Part shown: positions 9,725 to 31,237 of the stretch, piece by piece
Numbering within the stretch: position 1 is the stretch's first letter
How the letters are laid out: every line of letters begins with the position of its first letter
Source: Yersinia rohdei ATCC 43380
Lineage (GTDB): Bacteria > Pseudomonadota > Gammaproteobacteria > Enterobacterales > Enterobacteriaceae
Length of the DNA: 39,324 nucleotides
Assembly: GCF_000173775.1 (NCBI RefSeq)
Contig: NZ_ACCD01000035.1
Coordinates: 1 to 39,324, forward strand
Direction of reading: 5' to 3'
The notes under the pieces: model-generated
What the model was told of the DNA's origin: nothing
The model's input: the letters and a program-made list of their open reading frames with translations, nothing else
The model's database searches: none
Position numbers and translations under genes: made by a program

Positions 9725-10162
9725 TTAAAACTGCCTATCTGAAAAATTTTGCTCCTCAGCCGCGCCCTGTTCCAAAGCTTCTAAAATAGAACAATAAGTC
9801 GTGGCATGGGTACTTCCACAACAAGCATTACTAAGACGTTTCAGTGATTCGCGCATCCTTTTTAGCTCTGTAATTTTACTTTCGACATCATGTAAGCGCG
9901 AATCAACAATGGCTTTGGATTCTTGGCATGTATGATGTTCGGGATCGACGCGGATCGACAATAATTCAGCGATAGTTTCTAATGTAAATCCGAGTTGCTT
10001 CGCATAACGGATAAAACGTAAACGCTGTAAATCTTGTTCGGTATAAAGCCTGTAGCCGCCCTCTGTTCGCTCACCATGATTCATCATACCCTGCTTTTCA
10101 TAATAGCGAATAGTATCTGGCGTGACATCTGCAAGTTTCGCGAGCTGCCCAATTTTTAACAT
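9725..10162 (-). CDS. zntR: Zn(II)-responsive MerR-family activator ZntR
   Basis: Activates the zinc exporter gene zntA, which is not in this window, when Zn(II) is in excess, by untwisting its promoter. The 145-residue protein has the MerR winged helix (IGQLAKLADVTPDTIRYYE), a long dimer coiled coil and a metal-binding loop. All ZntR ligand positions are present: C79 in HHTCQE, C114, C115, H119 and C124. These separate it from CueR (two cysteines) and SoxR (iron-sulfur). It starts 4 bases after yhdN ends, so the two are co-transcribed. Confidence 0.96.
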   Translation of the reverse strand: MLKIGQLAKLADVTPDTIRYYEKQGMMNHGERTEGGYRLYTEQDLQRLRFIRYAKQLGFTLETIAELLSIRVDPEHHTCQESKAIVDSRLHDVESKITELKRMRESLKRLSNACCGSTHATTYCSILEALEQGAAEEQNFSDRQF

Positions 10163-10166
10163 TTTG

Positions 10167-10538
10167 TCACTCCTCTTTCGACATCTTATCTGCCACTTGA
10201 GATTGATACTCTTGGTGCAGAAAATCCGTACTAAACCCAGCTTGCTTTAGCCTCAGCTCCAATAAAACTAAACGTTTGTGGAGATGAGCATAATCACCCT
10301 GCTGTTTATCAAGTCCTGATAATAAGTCTGCAATAGTAAGCGCCTCCTGCCTATCTTGTAATTCAGGAGGAAGATATCCGGCATTCTTCAATAATCTATA
10401 TCCTGCTCTTAGATCCAGAGGTATATGCGTATCATCATCGAGTAACAATGGCCTACCACTTCCCGGCAAGTTATCGAGCTCCCCTTTTTCTTGAGCATTA
10501 ATAATATGCCTTTCAGCCCACTCATCAATTAATCCCAT
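10167..10538 (-). CDS. yhdN: DUF1992 (DnaJ-like C28 conserved domain) protein YhdN
   Basis: A 123-residue protein of the DUF1992 family, recognised by the N-terminal motif AERHIINAQEKGELDNLPGSGRPLLLDD and by the following LRAGYRLLKNAGYLPPE. The family is named for similarity to eukaryotic DNAJC28, but there is no J domain here and the function is unknown. It is followed after 4 bases by zntR, the same pairing as in E. coli. Confidence 0.9.
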   Translation of the reverse strand: MGLIDEWAERHIINAQEKGELDNLPGSGRPLLLDDDTHIPLDLRAGYRLLKNAGYLPPELQDRQEALTIADLLSGLDKQQGDYAHLHKRLVLLELRLKQAGFSTDFLHQEYQSQVADKMSKEE

Positions 10539-10664
10539 ATCACCCCTAAGAGAATAGTCCCATCAGATGGTTTGATAGTGAAGGTTAATGGATTGGCAGG
10601 TAAATAATAAGAGGATAGGGACAAGATATAGTGGAAAAAAACTCATCTTACTGAATTATGGACG

Positions 10665-10694
10665 TAAAAAAACCGGGCAAGCCCGGTTTTTTTA
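10665..10694. terminator. Terminator of the alpha operon
   Basis: AACCGGGC (10671-10678) and GCCCGGTT (10681-10688) form a stem closed by a very tight 2-base centre (realistically a 4-base loop), with A runs on one side and T runs on the other. Read on the minus strand it lies just after rplQ and ends the alpha operon. Confidence 0.88.
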
Positions 10695-10706
10695 CGCGTT
10701 TACAGA

Positions 10707-11120
<414 letters not shown>

Positions 11121-11136
11121 TTAACCTGTGATCCGG

Positions 11137-12129
11137 TTACTCGTTGTCAGCAATGCTAGCCGGTGGCCAATTTTCTAGGCGCATGCCTAAAGAAAGACCA
11201 CGTGATGCGAGCACGTCTTTAATCTCAGTAAGAGATTTTTTACCCAGGTTCGGCGTTTTCAACAGCTCAACCTCGGTACGCTGTACCAGATCACCGATGT
11301 AGTGGATAGCTTCTGCCTTGAGGCAGTTAGCAGAGCGGACAGTCAATTCCAGATCGTCAACAGGGCGCAGCAGGATCGGATCAAACTCTGGCTTCTCTTC
11401 TTTAACTTCCGGCTGACGTACATCACGTAGGTCAACGAAAGCTTCAAGCTGTTCAGCCAAGATAGTTGCCGCACGGCGGATCGCCTCTTCAGGATCGATC
11501 GTACCATTGGTTTCCATCTCGATAACCAACTTGTCCAGGTCGGTACGCTGTTCTACACGCGCTGCTTCAACATTGTAGGCAATACGCTCTACAGGGCTAT
11601 AGCATGCGTCTACTAACAGACGACCAATCGGGCGCTCATCTTCTTCCGAATGAATTCGGGCAGAAGCCGGCACATAACCACGACCACGTTGAACTTTGAT
11701 ACGCATACTAATAGATGCGTTTTCATCGGTCAGGTGGCAGATAACGTGCTGCGGCTTGACGATTTCGACATCACCATCATGGGTGATATCGGCTGCAGTC
11801 ACAGGGCCAATGCCAGATTTATTCAGGGTAAGAATAACTTCATCTTTGCCCTGAACTCTCACCGCCAGCCCTTTCAGGTTGAGCAGGATCTCCAGGATAT
11901 CTTCCTGTACGCCTTCTTTGGTGCTGTACTCATGCAGTACACCATCAATCTCAACCTCGGTCACCGCGCAACCCGGCATAGATGAAAGCAGAATACGGCG
12001 CAGTGCATTGCCGAGAGTATGGCCAAAGCCACGCTCTAACGGCTCAAGGGTCACCTTGGCGTGCGTCGAACTGACTTGCTCGATATCTACCAGGCGCGGT
12101 TTTAGAAACTCTGTCACAGAACCCTGCAT
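11137..12129 (-). CDS. rpoA: RNA polymerase alpha subunit
   Basis: Alpha subunit, which dimerises to start RNA polymerase assembly and contacts UP elements and activators. Of 330 residues (E. coli 329), the N-terminal domain (about 1-235) includes [20 protein letters not shown] flexible acidic linker (near [10 protein letters not shown]) leads to the helical C-terminal domain (about 250-330), with the DNA-binding [26 protein letters not shown]. It lies 25 bases after rpsD. Confidence 0.99.
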   Translation of the reverse strand: MQGSVTEFLKPRLVDIEQVSSTHAKVTLEPLERGFGHTLGNALRRILLSSMPGCAVTEVEIDGVLHEYSTKEGVQEDILEILLNLKGLAVRVQGKDEVILTLNKSGIGPVTAADITHDGDVEIVKPQHVICHLTDENASISMRIKVQRGRGYVPASARIHSEEDERPIGRLLVDACYSPVERIAYNVEAARVEQRTDLDKLVIEMETNGTIDPEEAIRRAATILAEQLEAFVDLRDVRQPEVKEEKPEFDPILLRPVDDLELTVRSANCLKAEAIHYIGDLVQRTEVELLKTPNLGKKSLTEIKDVLASRGLSLGMRLENWPPASIADNE

Positions 12130-12154
12130 TGTGTCCTCTCTTTGGTACTAAGCT

Positions 12155-12793
<639 letters not shown>

Positions 12794-12805
12794 CTAAAAG
12801 CAACG

Positions 12806-13198
<393 letters not shown>

Positions 13199-13211
13199 TC
13201 AATCACCCCGA

Positions 13212-13568
13212 TTATTTCTTGATCGGTTTACGCGGACCCTTACGGGTACGTGCGTTGGTCTTAGTACGCTGACCGCGAACTGGTAGACCACGACGATGAC
13301 GCAAACCACGATAAGTCCCAAGGTCCATCAGACGCTTGATGCTCAGGGTCACCTCACGACGCAGATCACCTTCTACAACGTACTTGGCAACTTCGTCACG
13401 CAGCTTCTCGATTTGCTCTTCAGACAGCTCACTGATCTTAACATTTTCAGCAATACCCGCAGCAACACAGATAGCCTGTGAACGGGTCTTACCGATACCG
13501 TAGATCGCGGTTAAAGCGATAACAGTATGTTTTTGATCAGGAATGTTAATGCCTGCTATACGGGCCAC
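13212..13568 (-). CDS. rpsM: 30S ribosomal protein S13
   Basis: Head protein of the 30S subunit that contacts tRNA and the 50S subunit. The 118 residues begin [30 protein letters not shown], with a helix-two-turn-helix and the C-terminal [21 protein letters not shown]. The start is GTG at 13566-13568, preceded by AGGAG; the E. coli gene also uses GTG, and this start lies inside the S4 feedback structure. First gene of the alpha operon. Confidence 0.99.
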   Translation of the reverse strand: MARIAGINIPDQKHTVIALTAIYGIGKTRSQAICVAAGIAENVKISELSEEQIEKLRDEVAKYVVEGDLRREVTLSIKRLMDLGTYRGLRHRRGLPVRGQRTKTNARTRKGPRKPIKK

Positions 13569-13665
13569 TATGCACTCCTACTATTTTTATACAGCAATAC
13601 CATTCTGAAAAGCCCGTTTTCAGGATACTCAAATAGCATTGCAGTCACATACAAAAGATTGGCTG
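13569..13665 (-). promoter_or_regulatory. Alpha operon leader with S4 feedback site
   Basis: The leader before rpsM contains the hairpin CTGAAAACGGGCTTTTCAG and the sequence AGTAGGAGTGCATAGTGGCC at the start site. Both match, as I recall it, the E. coli alpha leader that folds into the S4-binding pseudoknot and traps the ribosome at the GTG. The region between the two conserved blocks differs from E. coli, but complementary changes keep a stem possible. Feedback by S4 is inferred from this conservation. Confidence 0.8.
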
Positions 13666-13668
13666 GCT

Positions 13669-13697
13669 AATCTAGCCAGCTCAACCCAACTTTGCAA
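13669..13697 (-). promoter_or_regulatory. Alpha operon promoter
   Basis: On the minus strand TTGCAA (13697-13692) is followed by a 17-bp spacer and TAGATT (13674-13669). The elements and the surrounding bases match the E. coli alpha promoter as I know it. It overlaps an inverted repeat (GGCTGGCTA...TAGCCAGC, 13661-13680) that lies after rpmJ and may also weaken read-through from the spc operon. Confidence 0.75.
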
Positions 13698-13716
13698 GAA
13701 AAATATGCAAGATAAA

Positions 13717-15199
<1,483 letters not shown>

Positions 15200-15206
15200 C
15201 TGCTAC

Positions 15207-15641
15207 TTATTCCTCAATTTTACCGCCAGCAGCTTCGATAGCAGCACGAGCGCCTTTGGTGACACGCAGACCACGAAGAGTTACCGCACGAGTGATTTCG
15301 CCTGAAAGCATAACTTTCGCGAACTCAATCTGGGTACCAACAACGTTAGCGGCTTTCAGCGTGTTCAGGTCGATTACGTCGCCTTCCACTAAAGCCAGTT
15401 CAGACAGACGAACTTCTGCCGTGATCATCGCTTTGCGAGAGGTGAAGCCGAATTTCGGCAAACGACGATATAAAGGCATCTGACCACCTTCAAAACCACG
15501 ACGTACGCCACCACCAGAACGTGAGTTCTGACCTTTGTGACCACGACCAGCAGTTTTACCCAGGCCAGAACCGATACCACGACCTACACGCTTCGGCGCA
15601 TGCTTGGCACCTTCAGCCGGAGACAGAGTATTTAAACGCAT
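15207..15641 (-). CDS. rplO: 50S ribosomal protein L15
   Basis: Late-assembly large-subunit protein. The 144-residue protein has the glycine- and arginine-rich extension [47 protein letters not shown] that reaches into the 23S core, followed by the globular C-terminal domain. Three bases after rpmD and 7 before secY. Confidence 0.99.
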   Translation of the reverse strand: MRLNTLSPAEGAKHAPKRVGRGIGSGLGKTAGRGHKGQNSRSGGGVRRGFEGGQMPLYRRLPKFGFTSRKAMITAEVRLSELALVEGDVIDLNTLKAANVVGTQIEFAKVMLSGEITRAVTLRGLRVTKGARAAIEAAGGKIEE

Positions 15642-15644
15642 CTG

Positions 15645-15824
15645 TTACTCCTCAACTTTAACCATGTAGGAAACCAAGTTGACCATACCACGTACAGCAG
15701 GAGTATCCTCACGCTCTACAGTATGACCAATACGACGCAGACCTAAACCGATCAGGGTTGCCTTATGTTTTGGCAAACGACCGATACTGCTTTTTGTTTG
15801 AGTTACTTTAATAGTCTTTGCCAT
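15645..15824 (-). CDS. rpmD: 50S ribosomal protein L30
   Basis: A 59-residue large-subunit protein, read directly from the sequence: it begins [20 protein letters not shown] and continues [17 protein letters not shown], the classic L30 signature. It ends in VKVEE before TAA. Two bases after rpsE and three before rplO, so translation is tightly coupled. Confidence 0.98.
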
Positions 15825-15826
15825 GG

Positions 15827-16339
<513 letters not shown>

Positions 16340-16344
16340 CTACC

Positions 16345-16707
<363 letters not shown>

Positions 16708-17241
16708 TTACTTCTTCTTAGCCTCTTTGGTACGCACGACTTCGTCGGCGTAACGGACACCCTTGCCTTTATAAGGCTCAGGACGACGGTAGGCACGTAA
16801 ATCTGCTGCAACCTGACCAATCACCTGCTTATCAGCGCCTTTCAGCACGATTTCAGTTTGGGTCGGGCATTCGGCAGTGATGCCAGCCGGCAATTCATGG
16901 TCAACTGGATGAGAGAAGCCTAAAGCTAAATTCACCACGTTGCCTTTAACTGCGGCACGGTAACCTACACCTACCAATTGAAGCTTCTTAGTGAAGCCGT
17001 CGGTAACACCAATGACCATTGAGTTCAACAATGCACGAGTGGTACCCGCTTGGGCCCAACCGTCTACAGCGCCTTCGCGTGGAGCGAAAGTCAGTGTATT
17101 TTCTACTTGTTTAACTTCAACAGCGCTATGGACGGTACGAGTCAGCTCGCCGTTCTTACCCTTTATCGAAATAACCTGACCGTTGAGTTTTACCTCTACG
17201 CCGGCAGGAATGACGACGGGTGCTTTTGCAACACGAGACAT
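16708..17241 (-). CDS. rplF: 50S ribosomal protein L6
   Basis: Two-domain large-subunit protein near the sarcin-ricin loop and the GTPase site. The 177 residues begin [22 protein letters not shown]. The C-terminal signature is [26 protein letters not shown]. Fourteen bases after rpsH in the spc operon. Confidence 0.99.
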   Translation of the reverse strand: MSRVAKAPVVIPAGVEVKLNGQVISIKGKNGELTRTVHSAVEVKQVENTLTFAPREGAVDGWAQAGTTRALLNSMVIGVTDGFTKKLQLVGVGYRAAVKGNVVNLALGFSHPVDHELPAGITAECPTQTEIVLKGADKQVIGQVAADLRAYRRPEPYKGKGVRYADEVVRTKEAKKK

Positions 17242-17255
17242 TCTTTCCTCCCGAA

Positions 17256-17654
<399 letters not shown>

Positions 17655-17681
17655 TTACTCCCGTGATTCAATTGGTGACAA

Positions 17682-17987
17682 TTACCAGCTAGCCTTTTTA
17701 AGGCCCGGGATTTCACCGCGCATTGCGGTTTCACGGACTTTAATACGGCTCAACCCGAACTTCCGCAGGAAACCATGCGGACGACCAGTTTGGTTGCAGC
17801 GGTTACGCTGACGGGACGGGCTGGAATCACGCGGCAGAGACTGCAGCTTCAGAACAGCATTCCAACGATCTTCGTCGGATGAGTTCACACCAGAGATAAT
17901 AGCTTTTAATTCCTCGCGTTGAGCGCGGTATTTGTTAGCTAGTTTCACGCGAACAACTTCGCGTGCTTTCATTGATTGCTTAGCCAT
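17682..17987 (-). CDS. rpsN: 30S ribosomal protein S14
   Basis: 30S head protein. The start at 17985-17987 gives 101 residues beginning [20 protein letters not shown], the E. coli length. The open frame continues upstream to 18224, but that part overlaps rplE and is not S14. This is the long, zinc-free form, with no paired CxxC motifs. The C-terminal [30 protein letters not shown] is the family signature. It lies 13 bases after rplE. Confidence 0.98.
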
Positions 17988-18000
17988 CAGTAACCCTACC

Positions 18001-19263
<1,263 letters not shown>

Positions 19264-19330
19264 CTAATGTCAACTACTACTTTAGGACCCAGAATAGGTC
19301 GTTTAAAAGCCCCATGAATGAGGGCGCAGC

Positions 19331-19339
19331 ATTATAACA
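19331..19339 (-). promoter_or_regulatory. spc operon promoter (extended -10)
   Basis: In the 165-bp gap between rpsQ and rplN the minus strand reads TGTTATAATG, a perfect TATAAT -10 (19336-19331) preceded by the TGn extension. The -35 region is poor, as is usual for extended -10 promoters. It lies between the S10 terminator and rplN, where the spc promoter is expected. Confidence 0.7.
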
Positions 19340-19359
19340 CCGCATCCAGATTATGGGTA

Positions 19360-19391
19360 GAAAAAATAAACGGCTCACTTTCTGAGCCGTT
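19360..19391 (-). terminator. Terminator at the end of the S10 operon
   Basis: AACGGCTCA (19369-19377) pairs with TGAGCCGTT (19383-19391) around a 5-base loop. On the minus strand the hairpin is followed by TTTATTTTTTC. It lies 25 bases after the rpsQ stop codon and separates S10 from spc. Confidence 0.9.
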
Positions 19392-19416
19392 CATTCTATG
19401 CGAGTTGGCTACTCTA

Positions 19417-21342
<1,926 letters not shown>

Positions 21343-21347
21343 CTACC

Positions 21348-21629
<282 letters not shown>

Positions 21630-21640
21630 TTATCCTCTAA

Positions 21641-22468
<828 letters not shown>

Positions 22469-22481
22469 TTACTCCTCCGAC

Positions 22482-24038
<1,557 letters not shown>

Positions 24039-24058
24039 TCAATCGCTCAATGACCTGA

Positions 24059-24547
<489 letters not shown>

Positions 24548-24553
24548 CCGCGC

Positions 24554-24581
24554 ATTATACGTAAATACCAGCAGGAAGCAA
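24554..24581 (-). promoter_or_regulatory. S10 operon promoter
   Basis: On the minus strand TTGCTT (24581-24576), a 16-bp spacer and a perfect TATAAT (24559-24554) lie at the head of the S10 leader. The GTATAATGCGCGGGCC context fits a stringently controlled promoter with a GC-rich discriminator. Confidence 0.75.
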
Positions 24582-24662
24582 GCTGGTGTTGAAAATCTAT
24601 GCGAAAACTTACCAGATAATTTTATTAGGGGTAAATATGGTGATTAGCGGGGGATTGATAAT

Positions 24663-24694
24663 GAAAAAGAGTGAGCCTGATTCGGTCTCACTCT
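24663..24694 (-). terminator. Terminator after bfr
   Basis: AGAGTGAG (24668-24675) pairs with CTCACTCT (24687-24694). On the minus strand the hairpin is followed by TTTTTC. It lies about 55 bases after the bfr stop. Together with the S10 promoter and leader it accounts for the 379-bp gap between rpsJ and bfr; nothing else is seen there. Confidence 0.85.
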
Positions 24695-24749
24695 CTGGGA
24701 TAAAGTTGTCATAGCTAAATCATTAAACCACAAAATAATCGATGAAAAA

Positions 24750-25223
24750 TCAGCCGGTTGTCAGCTGGGCCTGGGAGTAGTTTTGTATCCCTAAGCGGTC
24801 AATCAGGCTAAGTTCAGTTTCAAGCCAATCAATATGGCCTTCTTCGTCAGCCAGAATTTCTTTCAATAAATCACGACTGACATAGTCATGGATAGAGTCC
24901 GCATAGGCAATGCCTTCACGCAAATCCTTTGCCCCTGCTAACTCAAGAGCTAAATCAGATTTCAATATTTCTTCTACATCCTCGCCAATGTTGAGCTTAC
25001 CCAAATCTTGCAGATTAGGAATGCCCTCAAGGAATAAGATGCGCTCGATATACTTATCCGCATGCTTCATTTCGTCTATGGATTCGTGATACTCCTTATC
25101 ATTAAGGCGCATCAGCCCCCAGTTTTTAAACATTCGGGCATGGAGAAAATATTGATTGATAGCAACCAGCTCGTTTCCGAGTAGTTTGTTAAGATGTGCA
25201 ATTATTTTTTTATCGCCTTTCAT
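24750..25223 (-). CDS. bfr: Bacterioferritin
   Basis: Haem-containing ferritin, a 24-subunit iron-storage shell with a ferroxidase centre. The start at 25223 gives 157 residues beginning [19 protein letters not shown], preceded by GGAGGG; a longer frame to 25271 has no support. All di-iron ligands are present (E18, E51, H54, E94, E127, H130), and M52 is the haem ligand. The next upstream gene is bfd, whose product reduces the stored iron for release. Confidence 0.98.
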   Translation of the reverse strand: MKGDKKIIAHLNKLLGNELVAINQYFLHARMFKNWGLMRLNDKEYHESIDEMKHADKYIERILFLEGIPNLQDLGKLNIGEDVEEILKSDLALELAGAKDLREGIAYADSIHDYVSRDLLKEILADEEGHIDWLETELSLIDRLGIQNYSQAQLTTG

Positions 25224-25301
25224 AGAAATACCCTCCGCTTCCAGTACTAAAAGTGTAGTACTAGATGGCAAAGTGTGGAGAAAACTTCTCCATGCTAACT
25301 A

Positions 25302-25496
25302 TTAGGCAACATCATTCATTTCTGGAATATTAGAGCGCTCCTCGATCAAGATTTCTCTAGCCTGTCGAATGCACTTCCCGCAGTCTGTACCTATTGGCAC
25401 AAGTTGACGTAATTGTTGAATGGTATGTGGATGGTGCTGACGTATAACTTTACGGATCACTTTGTCAGATATCGCATTACACAGGCAAACATACAT
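25302..25496 (-). CDS. bfd: Bacterioferritin-associated ferredoxin
   Basis: [2Fe-2S] ferredoxin that binds Bfr and passes electrons to release iron. The ATG at 25494-25496 gives 64 residues beginning [12 protein letters not shown], the E. coli length; an in-frame GTG at 25508 would add four. The four cluster cysteines C4, C6, C39 and C42 are present (CLC and CGKC). It is followed by bfr after 78 bases. A weak Fur-box-like site lies about 40 bases upstream. Confidence 0.97.
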   Translation of the reverse strand: MYVCLCNAISDKVIRKVIRQHHPHTIQQLRQLVPIGTDCGKCIRQAREILIEERSNIPEMNDVA

Positions 25497-25532
25497 AAAA
25501 TGACTCACTTCTTAACCAATACCTCAAGTGTA

Positions 25533-25551
25533 AATAAGAATGCGAGTTATT
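25533..25551. promoter_or_regulatory. Possible Fur-binding site before bfd
   Basis: AATAAGAATGCGAGTTATT matches the 19-bp Fur consensus at 10 positions, with both outer ATAA/TTAT arms intact but the centre poor. It lies about 37 bases upstream of bfd, a gene that is iron-repressed in E. coli. The match is only moderate, so this is a candidate. Confidence 0.35.
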
Positions 25552-25578
25552 TCAATTAAGATTGTTTATTTTAGACAA

Positions 25579-25602
25579 TAAAAAAGGGCGCCGAAGCGCC
25601 CT
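25579..25602 (-). terminator. Terminator of the str operon after tuf
   Basis: AGGGCGC and GCGCCCT pair around a four-base loop (TTCG on the minus strand, a very stable tetraloop). The minus strand continues with TTTTTTATTG. It lies just after the tuf stop codon and before bfd. Confidence 0.93.
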
Positions 25603-25624
25603 CTTAACTTAATCAATAAAACAA

Positions 25625-26866
<1,242 letters not shown>

Positions 26867-26880
26867 TTAAACCCGAAAGC

Positions 26881-28989
26881 TTATTTGCCACGGGCTTCGA
26901 TAACGGCTTTAGCGACGTTACTAGGTGCTTCAGCATACTCCAGGAATTCCATGGAGTAAGAAGCACGGCCCTGAGTCTGAGAACGCAGGTCAGTAGCATA
27001 ACCGAACATTTCAGACAACGGAACCTTGACGCGAACGGTTTTACCGGTAGCAGTATCTTCCATACCTTCGATGATACCACGACGACGGTTAAGGTCGCCC
27101 ATTACGTCACCCATGTAATCTTCAGGGGTTTCGACTTCAACCTTCATGATTGGCTCAAGCAGAACTGGTTTAGCTCGTTTGAAACCTTCTTTAAAGGCGA
27201 TAGAACCGGCTAATTTAAACGCCAATTCTGAGGAGTCAACGTCATGGTAAGAACCGTAATGCAGACGAACTTTAACGTCCACAACCGGATAACCTGCCAA
27301 TGGACCAGCTTTCAGCTGTTCCTGAATACCTTTATCAACGGCTGGGATGAACTCTTTAGGAATAGAACCACCAACGATTTCGTTGACGAATTCATATCCA
27401 GCGCCACCCGGTGGTAACGGAGACATGTCGATAACAACATGACCGTACTGACCACGACCGCCTGATTGTTTAGCGTGCTTACCTTCCACGTCCTTAACGG
27501 TATCGCGGATAGTTTCACGGTATGCAACCTGAGGTTTACCGACGTTTGCTTCCACGTTAAATTCGCGGCGCATACGGTCAACCAAGATATCCAAGTGCAA
27601 CTCACCCATACCAGCGATGATAGTCTGACCAGATTCTTCGTCAGTCCAAACGCGGAATGATGGATCTTCTTTTGCCAGACGACCCAGAGCCATACCCATT
27701 TTTTCTTGGTCGGCTTTGGTTTTTGGTTCAACGGCAACAGAGATTACTGGCTCTGGGAACTCCATACGTTCCAAGATGATCGGATTAGTTGGATCACACA
27801 AGGTGTCGCCCGTCGTCACGTCTTTCAGACCGATCGCTGCTGCGATGTCGCCTGCACGAACTTCTTTGATCTCTTCACGTTTGTTAGCGTGCATCTGTAC
27901 GATACGACCCAAACGCTCACGCTGTGAACGTACTGAGTTCAGCACGGTGTCACCGGAGTTTACAACACCAGAGTACACACGGAAGAAGGTCAAGTTACCA
28001 ACAAATGGGTCGGTAGCAATTTTGAATGCCAGTGCAGAGAACGGTTCTTTGTCGTCTGAATGACGAACAGCCGGCGTATCTTTGCCATCGTCCAAAATAC
28101 CGTTGATTGCTTCAACGTCAGTTGGTGCTGGCAGATAGTCGATAACTGCATCCAGCATTGCCTGTACGCCTTTGTTCTTAAACGCAGAACCACAGGTAAC
28201 CAAGATGATTTCGTTACGCAGAACACGCTGACGCAGAGCTTTCTTGATTTCTTCCTCGGTCAGCTCTTCGCCGCCCAAGTATTTGTCCATCAGCTCATCT
28301 GATGCTTCTGCAGCAGATTCAACCAGATTCTGGTGCCATTCAGCAGCCAGCTCAACCATATCAGCTGGGATCTCTTCATATTCGAAGGTCACGCCCTGAT
28401 CAGCTTCGTTCCAGTTGATCGCTTTCATTTTCACCAGGTCAATAATACCGGTGAATTTCTCTTCCGCGCCGATTGCCAATTGCAATGGAACTGGATTCGC
28501 GCCCAGACGAGATTTAATCTGACCAACAACTTTCAGGAAGTTAGCACCCATGCGGTCCATTTTGTTAACGAACGCAATGCGTGGAACTTTATATTTGTTC
28601 GCCTGACGCCATACGGTTTCAGACTGTGGCTGAACACCACCAACTGCACAGTAAACCATTACCGCGCCGTCAAGAACACGCATGGAACGTTCTACTTCGA
28701 TGGTGAAGTCAACGTGCCCAGGGGTGTCAATGATATTGACGTGATGTGGTTCATACTGTTTAGCCATACCAGACCAGAAGCAGGTAGTAGCCGCAGAAGT
28801 AATGGTAATACCACGCTCCTGCTCCTGTTCCATCCAGTCCATGGTGGCTGCGCCGTCATGAACTTCACCGATTTTATGGTTTACACCGGTGTAAAACAGG
28901 ATACGTTCGGTAGTGGTTGTCTTACCGGCGTCGATGTGAGCGCTGATACCGATATTACGATAGCGCTCAATGGGTGTTTTACGAGCCAT
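26881..28989 (-). CDS. fusA: Elongation factor EF-G
   Basis: GTPase that moves tRNAs and mRNA through the ribosome and, with RRF, splits post-termination ribosomes. The 702-residue protein (E. coli 704) begins [28 protein letters not shown] with the P-loop at 17-24, then DTPGHVDFT and NKMDRMGAN. Later domains include the domain IV segment with [16 protein letters not shown] and the C-terminal [10 protein letters not shown]. In E. coli its gene contains promoters for tuf; I did not verify any here. Confidence 0.99.
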   Translation of the reverse strand: MARKTPIERYRNIGISAHIDAGKTTTTERILFYTGVNHKIGEVHDGAATMDWMEQEQERGITITSAATTCFWSGMAKQYEPHHVNIIDTPGHVDFTIEVERSMRVLDGAVMVYCAVGGVQPQSETVWRQANKYKVPRIAFVNKMDRMGANFLKVVGQIKSRLGANPVPLQLAIGAEEKFTGIIDLVKMKAINWNEADQGVTFEYEEIPADMVELAAEWHQNLVESAAEASDELMDKYLGGEELTEEEIKKALRQRVLRNEIILVTCGSAFKNKGVQAMLDAVIDYLPAPTDVEAINGILDDGKDTPAVRHSDDKEPFSALAFKIATDPFVGNLTFFRVYSGVVNSGDTVLNSVRSQRERLGRIVQMHANKREEIKEVRAGDIAAAIGLKDVTTGDTLCDPTNPIILERMEFPEPVISVAVEPKTKADQEKMGMALGRLAKEDPSFRVWTDEESGQTIIAGMGELHLDILVDRMRREFNVEANVGKPQVAYRETIRDTVKDVEGKHAKQSGGRGQYGHVVIDMSPLPPGGAGYEFVNEIVGGSIPKEFIPAVDKGIQEQLKAGPLAGYPVVDVKVRLHYGSYHDVDSSELAFKLAGSIAFKEGFKRAKPVLLEPIMKVEVETPEDYMGDVMGDLNRRRGIIEGMEDTATGKTVRVKVPLSEMFGYATDLRSQTQGRASYSMEFLEYAEAPSNVAKAVIEARGK

Positions 28990-29026
28990 TTGATTCCTCT
29001 ATTCCTAGGGCGTTCATTCGGTTAAC

Positions 29027-29059
29027 CCATGCGGGTTGGCTTTTTGAGCGCCCGCATGG
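29027..29059. promoter_or_regulatory. Strong hairpin between rpsG and fusA
   Basis: CCATGCGGG (29027-29035) and CCCGCATGG (29051-29059) form a perfect 9-bp stem with a 15-base loop, and the flanks (GTTAACC / GGTTAGC) can extend it with a bulge. On the minus strand no long T run follows. It fills most of the 92-bp rpsG-fusA spacer. It may stabilise mRNA or modulate read-through between rpsG and fusA; no family name is claimed. Confidence 0.6.
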
Positions 29060-29081
29060 TTAGCAAAACTACCGCAAGGGA

Positions 29082-29567
<486 letters not shown>

Positions 29568-29648
29568 TTAATTCAGGGTTGTCCAAAACTCTAAGAGTTT
29601 ATTTTGACATTAATGTGAAAATGTTTGGCCTTACTTAACGGAGAACCA

Positions 29649-30083
<435 letters not shown>

Positions 30084-30109
30084 CTAAGGGCAGAGTACGA
30101 GGACGCAGA

Positions 30110-30138
30110 ATTTTATGGCTGACTATCTAAGGTGTCAA
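30110..30138 (-). promoter_or_regulatory. str operon promoter
   Basis: On the minus strand a perfect TTGACA (30138-30133), a 17-bp spacer and TAAAAT (30115-30110) lie about 87 bases before rpsL. The surrounding TTCTTGACACCTT and AAAATTCTGCGTCCTC closely resemble the E. coli str promoter. It sits in the spacer just after tusB. Confidence 0.9.
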
Positions 30139-30160
30139 GAAATATACAGCATTGACTGCA

Positions 30161-30448
30161 TTACCATGCCAGTTGTTGCTGATGTTTTAGGGTCAAAACC
30201 ACGAAGTGAGTATAACCGATTAGCATTATTTTGTCTGAAATTTGACCAGACAAGCCGCGTGCAATAACGTCATCTTCCAACACATATAGCGAAGCTGGGT
30301 TATTTAACAATAGCTTAAGGCTTTCACTGTTTTTCAAAACAGTCATAACACCATCTTGCAAAAATAAGATCTCATCTTCGGATGTGACTAATCTCAACAA
30401 CGAAGATAAATCGCAGTGATAAGGAGAATGACTGACGGTATACAGCAT
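30161..30448 (-). CDS. tusB: Sulfur relay protein TusB
   Basis: Small subunit of the TusBCD heterohexamer, which passes persulfide sulfur from TusA to TusE for 2-thiouridine synthesis (mnm5s2U34 of tRNA) by MnmA. The 95 residues begin [20 protein letters not shown]. It lies 19 bases after tusC, and its stop codon is 22 bases short of the str promoter -35. Confidence 0.95.
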   Translation of the reverse strand: MLYTVSHSPYHCDLSSLLRLVTSEDEILFLQDGVMTVLKNSESLKLLLNNPASLYVLEDDVIARGLSGQISDKIMLIGYTHFVVLTLKHQQQLAW

Positions 30449-30467
30449 TATGGCTACCCAAACCTCA

Positions 30468-30833
30468 TCAAAAAGTCAGCACAACATCATAAGTTGCCAA
30501 TTGGCGACGTAAATTTACCGGAGATAATACCTCGACATCAAGTACCCAATCCGTCATTTCGCTCAATCCGCGTTGCTGTAATGAGGCTTCACAGATATAA
30601 CAATTTTCAACATCGTACAGGGGTAAGACACCGAAAGTGGCAATATAGTTTCTGGCGAGAATTTTTTCGGGTTGCTGCTGGGGTAACAATTGCAAGACAC
30701 CATCGGAAATGAAGAATACACCAATGTGCTCGCTCAGTGCCGATGTCGCCAATAAAGCATCCAACCCTTCTCGCCCGGCGGAATTACCATGAGGGCCACG
30801 GGTGAAAACAAAAGCGATACGTTTTATGCCCAT
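30468..30833 (-). CDS. tusC: Sulfur relay protein TusC
   Basis: DsrF-like subunit of TusBCD. The ATG at 30831-30833 gives 121 residues beginning [33 protein letters not shown]; an upstream extension to 30857 overlaps tusD and is unlikely. The ATG shares one base with the tusD stop (TAATG), so tusD-tusC are coupled. E. coli TusC has 119 residues. Confidence 0.96.
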   Translation of the reverse strand: MGIKRIAFVFTRGPHGNSAGREGLDALLATSALSEHIGVFFISDGVLQLLPQQQPEKILARNYIATFGVLPLYDVENCYICEASLQQRGLSEMTDWVLDVEVLSPVNLRRQLATYDVVLTF

Positions 30834-31237
30834 TAAAATTGCACCATGCGGTCGCAAGTTAATGCCGCTTCTGCCAGTGACCCCAGGCCACTGAGGGTGA
30901 AGCCAGGTTGCAGATTAGCCGCAGCCAGATTGAGTTGCTCAGCTTCCTGCTGGTCAGTCACGCCCCGGCGCAATGCTGCTGCCACACACACATTTAGCAT
31001 CACACCATGTTCTGCCGCCAACTGTTGCCATGCCCGCACCAAATCGAATTCATCATTCGCCGGTGCCGTCAGTTGGTTAGCATTGAGCACACCTTCACGG
31101 TAGAAGAAAACACTCGTTAAATGATGCCCCGCATTGAGGAGAGCTTGGGCAAACTGATAGGCACTACTTGATTGCTGCGTGCCATAAGCAGGCCCGGTGA
31201 CCATCAGGCAATATTTTGCTGCATTTTCCTCAGACAT
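30833..31237 (-). CDS. tusD: Sulfur relay protein TusD
   Basis: DsrE-like subunit of TusBCD that carries the persulfide. The 134-residue protein has the [21 protein letters not shown] start and the active cysteine C84 in [11 protein letters not shown] (C78 in E. coli, which has a shorter N-terminus). Its ATG shares one base with the yheO stop (TAATG). Together with tusC and tusB it makes one translational unit. Confidence 0.97.
   Translation of the reverse strand: MSEENAAKYCLMVTGPAYGTQQSSSAYQFAQALLNAGHHLTSVFFYREGVLNANQLTAPANDEFDLVRAWQQLAAEHGVMLNVCVAAALRRGVTDQQEAEQLNLAAANLQPGFTLSGLGSLAEAALTCDRMVQF

Noticed and set aside
28333-29025. 230-residue plus-strand open frame opposite fusA
   Set aside because: Antisense shadow of a highly expressed gene with strong codon bias; no start signal or family motif.
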